Positions 9,906-22,351 of a stretch of DNA of 64,000 nucleotides are shown one piece after another (the stretch's first letter is position 1; each line of letters begins with the position of its first letter). Source of the DNA: Mycteria americana (lineage: Eukaryota > Chordata > Aves > Ciconiiformes > Ciconiidae); assembly GCF_035582795.1 (NCBI RefSeq), contig NC_134368.1:7293501-7357500 (forward strand). Direction: 5' to 3'. A program made the position numbers and the translations under genes. Below the pieces are notes generated by a model. It did no database searches. It had not been told where the DNA came from and worked only from the letters and a program-made list of their open reading frames with translations.

Positions 9906-12900
9906 ATGCAAGTAAATTAATGCGCATAAAAATAAAGTTTGCAGGGTATGTTTTAAACATGAATTGTTATATGGCTACTGAGTCCAACACACAAACGGCG
10001 TGGGAGCGGTACCTCTAGGAGAGCAGATATGGAAAGAGGAATCACACACTTCTCTTCACAGTAATGGTGGGGATCAGGCTGTTAAAAGTGAAACTCTTAA
10101 CACCAAATTGTGTTTGTTTTGTTGATGATGGGAGAACGTTAAATCATCTGCTGTTTTTTGATGCAGTCATCTCTCCTCTTTTGAACAAGGTATCATGGCT
10201 TAAGGTTGCATCTTACAGGTCTAACTCTACAGCAAGGATTGGTTTTTTTCCCAAGTAAATGCAAAGTCGAGAAGAAATAACAAGTTGTACAAGTCAGCCA
10301 ACGCTATCAATAGGACCACAAAATGGATGAAGCAAGTAATCTCAAGCAAGCCACGGGTTTTCATACCGCCAGCACTGTCAGCAGGAGGGGTGGATAATCA
10401 GAAATGAGAACACTTCCTCCATTCCACTAGCTGTAACCAACTACAGAAATTAAAGTTCCCTCTCAAAGATGTTAAAAGTAAAGATGCACAGCAATAGCCT
10501 GCTCTGGGAAAGTCCTCCTGCGCCGCACAGATAGGCCCAGAAACTCCTTGGGGTATCTCCACCAGGCTTTCCTGCCCAAGGTCTTCAGGGAAGAAGGTCT
10601 ATGTGTAGCAAGGAAGGAGACCAGACACGACAAGACTCTGAAATGATGGAAACAGAAGTCAGCTCCTAGGGTATGAGACCCTGGAAGGGGGCTGAACTAG
10701 GAGGACAACTGCCAAACAGTGCCTCAAACCCAACAGAAATTTGATTGTGGGAATTGGAAGTGAGATAACGAGCCCACTTGACCAATTAAAGATGGATGGA
10801 ACTGCTCTTCAGGCAAAAAAGAAAAATATACACCAGAGCTATACAGATGATTTTCCTTTTCCTAAGGAAAGCCCATATTCAGTGCTAGAAAATATGAAGT
10901 CTTTCTGTAGTTCTGGACTGAATCGCTGTGGTATTTAGGAGATTGGAGCTGCAAAAAACCCAACCTGTCTACTGCCAACTCCAGCTGTGGCACTGGCGGA
11001 ATAAATTGTCACCAATCCCCAAAAGATGCCGTCACGGATTGCTGATTTACCAAATGTCTGCACAAACCAGCTATGCAGCATCAAGAGAAAAGGTGCAAGA
11101 AGCCCGTGGAAGGAAAACCCTCAACAGATTCAGGTTTTCTTGTATTAAACTCTGCTGAGGTATCGACAAGCATGGAGATTATGGAGATTTTTTGACCCAG
11201 CAATCAGGTTAAATATCCATACCATGCAGAGGTGAGTGCACAGGAGTGTTTGTGGTTTGCATACTGTATTTATAAGGTATGTGATGTCTACACTAAGAGT
11301 ACCCAGAAGAGACTGCAGTATTTAGCCACTGAATTGGAAACATGAGGCTACAGTGGAAAAATGGTGTGTGAGTATCTGGTGCATGACAGTTGTACTTGAC
11401 ATTCTCAAAACCCCTTCAATGCTGCAGCTTTGCAAAGAAAAGGGGGCAGCAAGTTGCTCATAAACCACAGCTTCATTTCACACCGGAAAAGTTGTATGCT
11501 ATAGTCTCAACATTTTTTTTTTTTCCTCTGTTTGAAAGAAAAGTTTGCGATTTGCAAATAAATTTTGAAATCTTCCTTAAAAGTTTCCATTCCTCCTCGT
11601 GAAAGAGATCCTTCAAAGGTTAATGACAGGAAGAATCAGCAATGCTCAAGCAAACACAATCCGGTGTCACTCCCTGAGTTACCACTAACTGATCACTTGC
11701 AGGGATCAAGCAGCACCTGCTCATCAGCAGCAACGCTGCATCATTGCTTAGCAATGGTCCTTCTGAAGGCCTACGAGGAGATGCCATGGGCAACAAAAAC
11801 AATGGACCCGATACAGCACGGTCATTTTGGTGCTCCTTTTGTGGCTACCAACCATCACAGCATAACTCCCATGCCCTGAGATGTGCTCCTGCTGCCAGTC
11901 ACACAATACCCTGAGACATCCGTGCGATGTCTTAGTATTACTAAGAAGTTGAAGAGTTTCTTACCACTATGCAAAAGTCACTGATCCTTCCACAAAATGA
12001 CTAAGAGATCAATCATATCCGAAACTCAGCACCTCATCCAGCTCTGATGCCCCAAGCTCCCTCTCATGTCCCATGTCTTCTCTGTTAAATGGATGGAAGC
12101 AAGCACGGGGAAAATTAATCCTAAACTCACCTCCTGCCGAGCCCCAGTCCAAAAATGCGGATCCTTGTCAGTCTGTCTCTTCCCTGTCTGGTTTTGTCTC
12201 TTCTCTCCTTGCTCCTGTCTCCTCCTGTTTAATTGTTTGACAGGAATTAAATACAGACCTAGGCTTGCCTTGGTATATGAAGATAAACCTCAGTCATAAG
12301 CAACTTAGGTTTGAGTTCACCAGCAATCAGAGCCCTGCAACCTTGGCTATGAGTAAAAGGAAACTTATTGGTAGGTTTGGGAGAAAAAAGAAATTACCTT
12401 CTGCTGTCTAATCAACCTGTCTGGCGTCCTGACACCTCTTATACAATGCTCTGCAGAAGTAACTGCTTGTCTGAATGTTTTCTTCCTTAGTCATATCATC
12501 ACTGTGGCACTGCAATAGAAATTACTAATAAAACATGCTATTAATACTAGTGTTTCACTGATTTGACTTAAGTCCTCAGTCTAACAGTGACAAGTCTACT
12601 GCAAAATATCATCTAGAGGACAAACTGCCAAACCAGAGCATGCTACAGTCAAAGGGATTTCTTGATTAATCTCATTAACCACCTACCCCTCCCAGTTTTG
12701 GAGTAGGTCACCAATGTAAAACATACATATACCAATCTAAATTATTTATACAAGTGTTGACTTTAAATTAGGGCTTTTCCTGGAGGTCCTGTTTATGCCT
12801 GGAGCTTTTCGTAATCAAATCATTGCCATTGCAACTGTTTCAGTTGTTTTACTATGCAAAATAGAAACAGCTTTGTGCTAAGAAATACCTAAATGTAGAA

Positions 12901-15300
12901 CCCAGAAAAAGATGATCCCTGCCCCAGCTAATTGATTATTTAGGAGACCTGAGATGGGGGCACAGGAAAAAGGGGTGGGTTTGTCTGATCACACACAGAC
13001 ATCTCCATCACAGCTACGCTTCCCTGGTGCCCTCTCTGGCCAACGAAGGGTGTCCATGCTGAAGAGAGATGCAGGACAGCCCACTTACAGCTATAGCTCT
13101 CCACTGACAGTAAGCTTTGGTCTTGCTTTAAAAGGATATATTTATTAGCGGTTTATTGCAGGCAGCAGAAAGGAATAGCTCCCCCTGAAGCCATCTCCTG
13201 TGACTCCCCAACATCATCATCCCTGTCCAGTGCAAGGGACAAGCACCAGAAGAGGCAGGGCCTGGTGGTATCTTTCATGTAGTAGTGAGTCACAAAGTGC
13301 TTCAGCAAATAAAAGCATGAAGAGGAAAAGCAGACCTCTGAACGGTGACGCAGAGCCTGGCATCTGAATGTGACACAGGAAACAGTGGCTTCGCATGGAA
13401 ACCAGTTCAGTCTGTGAGCCACGAGGACCAAGATCAAGGACACCTCTACATCCAGGAGAGGAACCTCTGGGCTCCTGTTTGGTACCCAGGACTGATTCAT
13501 AATAAAATTTACCATTATTCAGAGACAAGAGAGAAGTAAGATGTCCCTACTAAGAAAGTCAATGACCCATCACGGATGATCCTTTAATTGTATACATTCT
13601 CCCAGCACATCCCTCACCACATCTCTGAGGACATGCACTACGTGCTGTAGGTAAGCATCCAAGCTCTATGGCAGAGTGAGAACCTAGTCCTGACAAACAT
13701 TCGGTCCCCTCATCCTCGTTTGCCAGCACGTTCACTTCCATTCAAGCCATGCTGAACAACAGGAACCAGGAATTTTCCTACTTTGGTCTCAGGGGGGTTG
13801 CACTTTTGAAAATGCTTTTGAAATTTCATTTTCTGACACTCAGTTGTGATGGTGATGGAAGTGGGGCGGGGCACTCACACAACAATCGCGATGGATGGCA
13901 GGAACCAGCTCACTTCAGCATCTCAGGAAACATGGGACTCAACTTTCGTCATCTACAAGACAGGGCCATAGTTTCAGTTCTTTGCCTATGATCCTCCATC
14001 AGCCTGTGAAGACAGGCGCTTACCAAGAGCAGCTCATCCCATTAAAAAGGGAGGATGAATTCTACTGAGGATAAGGAGAATAAACTGCCCACTGAAACCA
14101 GAAGGAGCCTATGCAAGTAGCATCACCTCATGTCTCATCTGGAGACAGCTGGAGAGCCTTGGAAGAACCTCAAGCCTGATGTTGACATTTGCTTGATGGA
14201 ATTTTGAGATCCAGATCCTTGTAACGTTGTTCAATTAACAAAACCTATTTTCTCTTCATTTTGCCAAAACCTGCTCTATTCCCGGTAGACATCACAAGTA
14301 TCACAGCCTCATGAACATATGAATTTCATACATCTCAGCAGGCCTAACAGCAGCTTTCCTCACTCACCAACGTGCTTCAATGCCCAGTGAAATAAACCCA
14401 GCTCCTAAACCATCTTCCATAACTCATCTCTAAGTAGCAGCCACAATAGCAATGGCATCACAGTCAGCAGCACCTGGCTTCTGACATGCCCAGGAAAAGG
14501 GGGCTTTCTTTGCAAAGGAGTAACAGAAAAACACCTTGCACAGAAAAAGAATCAACAGGAAAGCCAGGAAGTGCTAACCAAAGAAATAAAAAAAATATAC
14601 CAGCCCACCACCTCGCACTCTGGTGAAACTGTTGCTACTGTATGTGCAAAGCTCCAGGAAGCATCACCCATACCCATGTGCAAGTGGTCATCTGGTGGCA
14701 GCAGCAAAGGCCCTCTCCGTTGAAGCTTGCAAGGTTTTTTTGGCAGGGCGGAAACCCCTGTGGTTAGAGAACAAAACCACAAGATGTTTAAAAAAAAAAT
14801 GCATACCCATGGGGCATGGGGCTTTCTCGGTGGGTTTCAGGTCACAGACCACCTGCCTTGCACAAAGCAGCTTTTGCAGAGCAATTGCAAAGAAGAATTG
14901 CTCAGAGAACCATCGAACACCTGAAGAACTCAGCTGCATGTCGGCAACACGTGCTTGGAGATAAGAAAAATACGCATGGATATTTGTCATGAAACACCCA
15001 TCTTGCTTGCTAGGCAATAAAATACGGCGTGCTCTGCCATCCGTACGAGACCCCTTGAGTGCGCGCAAGTGAAGGCAGCAGAATCCCCGCCAAGAAACGC
15101 GACCTGGGGCCTGGAGCCAAAGCACGGGGCTTGTCCGTGACTTCTGCAGAGCTGGAGCTGCTCTGAACCCCAGGCGGCTGGGAGACAGCAGGCTGCCGTG
15201 GCTGACCCTACCCCAGGCACGAGCATCAGTCTGAATCTCTAGGGAAGTCATCGAGGCAAAATCCTTGAGGCACCTTTAAGAACCGATAACAATCAAGGAG
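9906..15300. other. Intergenic DNA between CR1 and CD8A, no gene recognised
   Basis: No open frame here has recognisable domain character, and I see no tRNA or other RNA gene. Regulatory elements of CD8A may lie here but cannot be picked out by eye. Confidence 0.55.
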
Positions 15301-15403
15301 CCCAAATTCTGGATTAGAAATGAACGTCTTCAGAAATCTTTTGTTTTCCCCATTCATTTTGCTGCAGATGCTGAACACCGTCTCTTTACCCAAGAGGGTC
15401 CTG

Positions 15404-15420
15404 ATGACATCACATCCTCT
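15404..15420 (+). promoter_or_regulatory. CRE-like plus ETS-like sites upstream of CD8A
   Basis: atgacatcac resembles a cAMP-response element with one mismatch to TGACGTCA. It is followed at once by atcctct, whose complement contains the ETS core GGAT. The pair sits about 100 bases before the CD8A start codon. A CRE/ETS pairing is known in T-cell enhancers such as that of TCR alpha. Function here is inference. Confidence 0.3.
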
Positions 15421-15510
15421 CCAAAGAGCGACGCAGCCTCCTAAGTCAAGTGAGAAAGATCATCTCTGCTCCGCTGCGCCGTCCCCAGGGACAGCCACCC
15501 CTAGGAGAAG

Positions 15511-15556
15511 ATGGCCGGGTCTCCTGCACTGCTCCTTCTGCTCGCTCTGGGGCTCT
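15511..15556 (+). CDS. CD8A: CD8A exon 1, signal peptide
   Basis: ATG at 15511 is followed by [15 protein letters not shown] and a ct|gtgagt donor. Leader hydrophobicity and the in-frame join to the Ig exon fix this start. Confidence 0.93.
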
Positions 15557-18500
15557 GTGAGTATGGACACAGGGTTGTGCATCACCTTCACCGGGAAGGG
15601 CAAGTGAACCCCTTCCACTGAATCCAAGAGATTGGGCTAAATAGTTAAAGGGAAAATAAAAAGCAAACAAAAAAGGCTGACTTTGAGGTTTGCTCAGTAA
15701 TTGTGGAGGTAAAGGCGGCATCACCTCAGCCAGCGTAGGGCAGCCAGAGGGGTGGCTGCAGCATCACGGGCACCGGGAAGGGAGCCCGGTCGGACAATTG
15801 GTTCTGGAGGGGACAGGGAAGGGGGAACAAAAGGGGATGTAGCAGCCAGTGTTTTTAGGGAGTCGCTTCAGATAAGCTGGGAAGAGGCACCATCCCCGAG
15901 AAGGCAGCTGAAAGGTCATCCTTTGCCTTTGACCTCGCACCCCATGGACAGGGAACAAGGTTAGCCCGGAGGGGACGCGGCTCTTCCCAAGTGGTTCCCA
16001 CAAGGATTTCTCTCCCGCAGGCTGCCCTGGGATCCATGGCCAGAGGTACAAGATGACGGCCAGGTTTCGTGACAGCAGTCTCACGCACCCCCGGGTGGGA
16101 CAGCGGCTGGAGCTGGAGTGTGTTACCACCAAGGAGGACAGTGGCGTATTCTGGGTCCGCCTGGACAAGGGTGAGACCCTTCACTTCATCGTCTTCATTT
16201 CCAGCCTGGCCCGGGCCACCTTTGAGGAAAACCAGAAGACATCCACACGCTTCGAGGCAAAGAAAGTCGGGAGATCCTACCAGCTGGTAGTGAAGTCGTT
16301 CACACCACAGGACGAGGGGAACTATTTCTGCCTCATGAACAGCAACCAACTGCTGTACTTCAGCCCTCGCCAGCCTGCCTTCTTCCCAGGTCAGCAACAC
16401 TTCCACCCAACCTTGCTTAGCTCTGCCAAAATGTCCCGCACCCCCTGCCCATGCCTTTTATAATCAGTTGCCTCTCCCACAAACCCTGTTTCCCTGCTTG
16501 CTTGCCCAAGGCATCTTGTGACCAATGCACCCGTCCTCCTGCCAGAGGCTCCCTGCTTGCCATTTCTTCTCATGCTATCACCCCTGCCCAAAGGCAAACA
16601 TGAATGGACAGACCCAGCATCACCTCCCATCCACCCTTCTCCATCCCATTCATGGCTCTGAAGGGATGAGACTAAAGCAAAGTCCACCACCACCCCCTCC
16701 TCCCTCACCTCACGTAGGTCCCAAAAGTCCTACCGAGCTCCAGGTACTCAGGCTTTCTGAGGGTGGTGGCAGAAAGCAAGAAATAAGGAGCGTGCAGCTC
16801 CTTATTGGGTCTTGGAAGACCCTCCTTGGGGGATTCACTATCCAAAATGGGCTCCATGAAGTCCCCCCGGACCTGAGCCCTACACTGGCCACAGGAGCAG
16901 CCGTGCCCTGGCAGGGGTGGGAGAGCAGAAGGGCAGGAAGGAGCTGTTTTATTTTATTTCCCTTTCATCTATTTCATCCATTTTCACTTATAGTCACCAC
17001 CACGGCAGCAGCACCCACCACACCAACACCCACCACCCAGCATGGCATCACCAAAAAGGACCCCTGCTTGAAGACCCCGGATCCAGGTAGCCCAGCTGCA
17101 GGGAGGGGGAGGGGAAGAGTTGGGCTCTGGTCCACTGACACCGAGGGGGATCCTGCAGGCATTTTGGGATGCGAGGGGGAGAGAAAATCCTTAGAGCTTT
17201 ATCATCAGAGTTGCATACCTGGGTATGTGCAGCTGGGAGGGTTAAACCCCAACGTTTCATCCCACTTAGGAAAGGCTAAGGATGACTTAAAAAGCACAAG
17301 CGTATCTCCTGGCTGGGCACACTGGGAAGAGGTGGAGGGAGGGCAGACCCTTGGGGGCCAGTGCTGGTTTTTGCCAGGGGACACAAGAAAACTCTTGGCT
17401 ACCTGTCCTCCCATCAAGTCCCCAGGAAAACACCCACAGCAGCAGCACTAACAAATGCTCACCACTGGGGATGACACCCATGCTGCGTTTGTGGACATCC
17501 CTGGTGCCCACCTCTGCCTTTGGGGGCCAGGGGAAGCCCTCTGCCTCACCGCCAGCCTCGCTGAACGCCAGGCAGGGTCCCTGGCTCCACCACAGCTGGC
17601 CATAACACCAGCCGTGAGCACCTGGTGGACCTTTCCTCTTCTCTATTCCTGCAGAGACGAGCAAGGAGAAAGAGCTCAATTTCTTCTGTGACATCTTCAT
17701 CTGGGTTCCCTTGGCAGGCACCTGCCTCCTGCTCCTCGCCGCCCTGGCAGTCACCGTCATCCTGTGTCAACGTAAGGCTTACCTGTAACCCCCTGTAGAT
17801 ATTCCTCTAGCCCAAAACCACAGCCCTGTCCTTCAGGGGAATGGATCTTCTAGCTATCCCCTTTACACAGACATCAGATAACCAGGACACAGTCAGCTCA
17901 AGAGAAGGACCACTGTTAAAAAAAAAAGAAAAAACCAAATAGTATACGTATTCTCCTCCTCAGTAGGCTTAGTCTGAGAAATAATTAGCAATTTCTACAC
18001 TACAAGGAAGAAAAACAGATTAGAAAGAGAGAAAACTTACTCTTATCAAACAGTATTGCCTCTATCGTCCTTAAATTGGTGTATCAGGGGGTGAAACTAC
18101 CAGAACCTGAAACACCTCGACAGAATAGGATAAACATGCTCCACATGGGGCTTGCAAATTCAAATGCCAAGACTCCCATTAGCAGCTTGAGCTGTAACCA
18201 AACAAGCAACTTAATGACACAGCTTCAGAGACTGCTACAGTTAAAGCAGTAATGCAAAGTCTCTGGGCAGGCACAAGTCCTGCGGTGAAATTTCATGTTT
18301 GAAATGTCTTTCAATTACCCTGAGCAAGCAGTGAGTGCAAATGTCTTTTAAATTGATTTAACACTCACTGAAATCAGTTTAAGTTTCCTTTGGGAGTCTC
18401 CCAATAGCCCCAGAAGTTACACTGATTTCATTAAACCAGCTTAGCTTGTTTCCCTGGAAAACCAAAGTGGTTTGCTGCTGAATTAACCTAACGAGATCGT

Positions 18501-21500
18501 CACTGACCCCACAGCCTGGAGCTGATGAGAGATGAATTTGCCAGCTGGCCCAGTTAAAAAAAAAAAAAAAAATACAATTTTTCAGCATGCTTCAGCCCTG
18601 AAAAATACTACTCACCACGGTTGGCAGCGATAGGAAGGAATAAATGAAAAAACAGGGATGAGCCACAGCCAAAAATCATTCTTCTTGAGGGAAATAGCTG
18701 CTGATACAGCAGAGCACCCGGAGTTGGTCCAAATTCCCTCTGAAGTCACCAGGAGCCCTCCACGTGCACCAGGGTTCCCTGGTGACCTGCAACATCTACT
18801 GACCTACAAACACCACTCAGTGATTGACTTCGGCCTTTTAATGCTGCTGGGAATGATCAGTGAAAAGCCTGTAGCTGCAATTCATTTCTGCAGCAGGCAG
18901 CCCGAACCCTCAAGGACAGGTTTCTACCTCGTGCTAAAAATCAATGGCTCAACATTGTATTTCACTGAATGTGTAACGACATAGACGCTAAAACAGGGAA
19001 GAGTATCGTTCAACTTGGTTGCGTGCTGCGTGGCATCATTGCCACTCATCTGTTGTAGAAATTAATTGCTGCCAATGGATTTTCAGCAACGGGCCAAAGT
19101 CGCTGGAGATAGCGAAAAAATAATTCACCGTCAGTGTTCCCAGGCTGACCCTGCTACTCTTACTCACATCAAAATTCATTTCATGAAAATGCTTAAGTGG
19201 ACTGCCAGGGAAACGGGAGCTGCAGCACCACTCGCTTGCATGGCTTTCCTCAAAAATAAGCTTGCTTTATCTGTTGTTAGTCTTAAAGATAGCAAGCTGC
19301 TAGGGAATGCCAGCCCTACCTTCCTGCAGCGTTTCTTTACTGAGCTGTGGCTTGATATCTTTGAACTAAAATGCTTTCTTTTTTTATTTTAGAAACCAGA
19401 AGACGAAGATGCAGATGTAAAAGGTTAGTAAGTGACAGGTGGTTTTGCTCTTCATGACATTTTTCTCTTCAACTTGGCAGCATCTCACCCTCAAGCAATA
19501 AAGCAGGCAGGTGCCAAAAAGCGACCTAAACATTCTTCATCCGATACATAGTGGATGGGAGGGGACTGTGTAAGGAATTAAGGGCAAAAAAGAGAGACAA
19601 GATTCTCTTCTCCTCTGTTTGGTTTTTTTTCATATTAAGTCATTCAAATCACTGAGCACCGACACTGCAGTAGGTACTACACAGAAAGAGAGGAGGTGTT
19701 TGGGGCAGCCTAAAAACTTTGTGCATCACCCGCTGCTCATAACTAACATCACATTTGTGTGCTCCCGACGCACTACGCCAGCTTGTGCCTGGGGCTGACC
19801 GCATTTCATCCCTTCCCTTCCTTCCCCAAACCGTTCTCTTGATTTCATCACGGGACCTTCAGGTTGCGCCCGTGGATCAGATGCAAGTTATTGCATCCCA
19901 AATCCCCCTCTGCACAATTTTGGACCAACATCACCATGGCTTTATGCCTCGCTTTCCCCCAACAGGCACTAAGTAAGAGTAGCAGAGAGGCTGATGCGGC
20001 CCTAGATGACTTTCCTGAGAAACAGCAATGCAGATATCTATAGCCTTAGGGTTATCCTATTTTCTAGGGCAGACAGGGATCCTTTTTTTACGCTTTCCCT
20101 CCTGCCTCCCCAAACCCACCCATCATCCTGAGGCACCAGGAAAACACTGTCAGAATAAAGGATTGCAATTTGCCCGTTTGGAAGAAGAAATCCTTTTGCC
20201 TGCAACTAACACGCATTTTGCTTCTGCAAATCAACCTCCCTGCCACGGTTTCTTCTCCTCGCCTGCTCTGCAGAAACCCGCTTCTGCAGTTGGCAAGCCT
20301 TGTGCCGAGAGTGCGCCCTAGGGCTTGCGGCAAGAGAGCACCCCAGCACCCAAATCCCCGCTGCTGCTCCGGCCAGGCCAGCACTGGGCTAGCACTTGGA
20401 AAAGCCGGGTTGCAAGAAAGCTGGGAACAGTATGTTCACACCCCTGGAGCCTTATTCTTTGCAAATCAAGCATCTTTTACATCGGATCAATTCATATTCC
20501 TTGTTATACATCCATGGGTTTCATAGTAAAAAAGTTGATAGATTTTCCCTTGCCCAAATTAACACAATCACTCAGAAAGAACCTCCTTCCCCCTACATTA
20601 ACAGAAAATGGATCTCTACAATGGTTTTGTGTTTTAAAGGCAGAATGCATCAGAAACCGAATCGCCTGAATTGCCTGAATAATAAGTGTTTAAGGCAAGA
20701 GGCACTCAGCGGCAATGCCTTCTGCCCTGTGGGTGCAATCTTTCTATGTACGGATCCGAATACAGCTGTGCCCACAGACCTGCATTTTCTTTTACCTCTC
20801 TGAAAAAGGGAACAGCCTGTCATTTTGATGGTGGATAGTTATTATACCCAGCGTGCTTCTGATCCTCGCCTGGCTTTCCAAGGCTAAGTGATAACCAAGA
20901 GCTCTTCTTCCAGCCTTGTTTAGGACAATGCTCACATTCTTCTCTTATCTCAATTCCTGTTGCCAACCTTGGGCAAAGATGCAGCATGTTCTCCTCCCTA
21001 ACGGGAAAAACATGCTGCCGAGCTCTTCAGTTTGGCACTGATGGAGCTGTTGGGTTACAAGGGCCTCAGGAACTCCTCTCATCAAGGACAGCTTTCCTTC
21101 AGCAGCGCTAACATGACAGAGTCCTGGTTTAAGCAGCTGTAGCATATGTAAGCTTTTCTTTAGAGAGGAAATTCCTGCTGCTCTGAGCTGTTCCCACTTA
21201 CTGCAATGAAGCTCTTTGGAAGTTAATAGTGCAATTCACTCAATTCAAGAGCCCCTCAGGATCTGGCCTGGGATTCTTGCTGGCAGCTGAAGGATTCCTC
21301 TTCAGTGGCAACAGCTGCCAAATCTCCAACTCATTACATCAGCATCAAACTACCAGTTGCTGGAGCCCACTAATTTCTATCATTTTGGGAGCATGCTGGT
21401 TGTCTAGAAAGCCTCTTGTTAAACTCCTCTGCAGGAAACCTGCTTGCAACAAGAAAAAGTCCTTGTGAAGTGGGAACAGCTTCCCCAACTCCAAAAAAGC

Positions 21501-21924
21501 CCTGAGCTCTTCTTTCTTCATTCATTTCTGAATGTGGAGGAAGGCTTGATGAGAGGACAGGAGTGTGCAGAAGTCAGAGGTAAATTAAAAAAGCCCTTTT
21601 TGGGTTTGTTTTTTTTTTTTTTAATTAGTGTAAGAATTGATTAGCAGTATATCTTAAGATATACTTAAGATGTACTTCTACTGGCTGTCACTAGTTGAAA
21701 TGTTGGCAGATCCTTCACTAGCACAAAGAGGATTTAGGAACACTCCGCAGCCTGCTTTCAGAGGTCCCTGGCTGCAGACCACGGCTAAACCACCTGATCA
21801 GCAGCCATACATTAATTGCCTTCTTGCTCCTTTCACATCAAAGTAAATCAAACCCTTTTCTCTCTCTAGACCTGTGAATGGGAAGCCCCATGTGAAACCT
21901 AGCATGCCAAGCCAACACCTATAA
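15511..21924 (+). CDS. CD8A: CD8 alpha chain, complete six-exon coding region
   Basis: CD8 alpha is the T-cell surface co-receptor that binds MHC class I and carries Lck. Coding exons 15511-15556, 16021-16389, 16994-17086, 17655-17771, 19393-19423 and 21870-21924 join in frame, with GT/AG at every junction, to 711 bases or 236 residues; human CD8A has 235. Residues 1 to about 22 form the signal peptide. Residues 24-138 are the Ig V domain, with disulfide cysteines 49 and 119, Trp60 and the DEGNYFC motif at 113-119. Residues 139-169 are a Thr/Pro-rich hinge with one Cys (162). The membrane segment is about 183-207, followed by a basic tail with Cys215-Arg-Cys217, the CxC motif that clasps zinc with Lck. 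The last exon encodes [18 protein letters not shown], comparable to the human CD8A end. The 31-base fifth exon and the distant sixth are the least certain parts. Tandem with CD8B, convergent with RMND5A. Confidence 0.95.
16021..16389 (+). CDS. CD8A: CD8A exon 2, Ig V domain
   Basis: This 369-base exon lies between a ctcccgcag acceptor and a gtcagc donor. It carries the end of the leader and the whole V-type Ig fold with Cys49, Trp60 and Cys119. No NxS/T glycosylation sequon is seen in the domain. Confidence 0.96.
16994..17086 (+). CDS. CD8A: CD8A exon 3, hinge
   Basis: A 93-base exon with phase 1 at both ends encodes the stalk [18 protein letters not shown] and onwards. The many Thr residues suit O-glycosylation, as in the mammalian CD8 stalk. 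The single Cys162 may link the two chains of the dimer. Confidence 0.93.
17655..17771 (+). CDS. CD8A: CD8A exon 4, membrane segment
   Basis: A 117-base exon, phase 1 at both ends. It encodes [15 protein letters not shown] and the rest of the membrane helix, very like the human DIYIWAPLAGTC. Confidence 0.96.
19393..19423 (+). CDS. CD8A: CD8A exon 5, CxC tail motif
   Basis: A 31-base exon follows a long pyrimidine tract ending ttttattttag and precedes a gttagtaag donor. Joined to exon 4 it gives [10 protein letters not shown], equivalent to the human Lck-binding segment. Confidence 0.85.
21647..21664. repeat. Perfect 18-base palindrome in CD8A intron 5
   Basis: gtatatcttaagatatac equals its own reverse complement. 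The run cttaaga recurs at once downstream. Confidence 0.85.
21870..21924 (+). CDS. CD8A: CD8A exon 6, end of tail with stop codon
   Basis: A strong acceptor, cttttctctctctag, opens a 55-base coding segment in the phase left by exon 5. It starts Arg-Pro-Val like the human tail and ends at TAA 21922-21924. No other downstream acceptor I examined gave a comparable tail. Confidence 0.82.
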
Positions 21925-22351
21925 GCATCTGCACCTTTTGGCTTCTGGATCATCTTCTGCGAGCTGTCACCGCAGAAGCCCATCACCTCTGTTATCTATA
22001 GTGCTACGACTTCTCGTGCACTCTGCCCTGACAAGTTTGAAAAGACAAGATGGAGCGGAGACACATGGACAGCAAGCAGGCACTTTTTCTCTGAACTGCA
22101 CGCTAAAGCACAGCTCCTTCCAAAACCTGAGGTTTTTCAGATTCATTCCCAAGGCCAAACGCCACCTCTATTCCCAGTGACAGAGCTCTGTGGTTCAGGC
22201 AGCAGAAACAGGTCAAGCCTGATGCTGACATGTAGCAGTGATAAGCCGATGAGAAATAAGGATATTAGCCGGATCTTTCCTCAAAAGTGTGTAATAATTC
22301 TTTCTAAAATGCAGCTAAGTTGAACTTGCTACAAGATTACTTAGAAATAAA
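21925..22351 (+). other. CD8A: Probable CD8A 3' untranslated region
   Basis: Non-coding sequence after the CD8A stop, up to the AATAAA at 22346-22351. A further AATAAA near 22786 could extend it. Confidence 0.5.
22346..22351 (+). terminator. Candidate polyadenylation signal for CD8A
   Basis: First AATAAA after the CD8A stop codon, about 420 bases downstream. Confidence 0.5.

Noticed and set aside
15855-16406. Minus-strand frame opposite the CD8A Ig exon
   Set aside because: Antisense shadow of the V-domain exon; no domain and no splice context.
16525-17451. Open frame of 308 codons spanning CD8A intron 2, exon 3 and intron 3
   Set aside because: Only 16994-17086 is real coding sequence (hinge); the rest is intron that happens to be open in the same frame.
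19966-19972. Alternative CD8A last exon after the aacag acceptor at 19961-19965
   Set aside because: It is in phase but encodes only Arg-His-stop; the 21870 exon gives a tail resembling other CD8A proteins.
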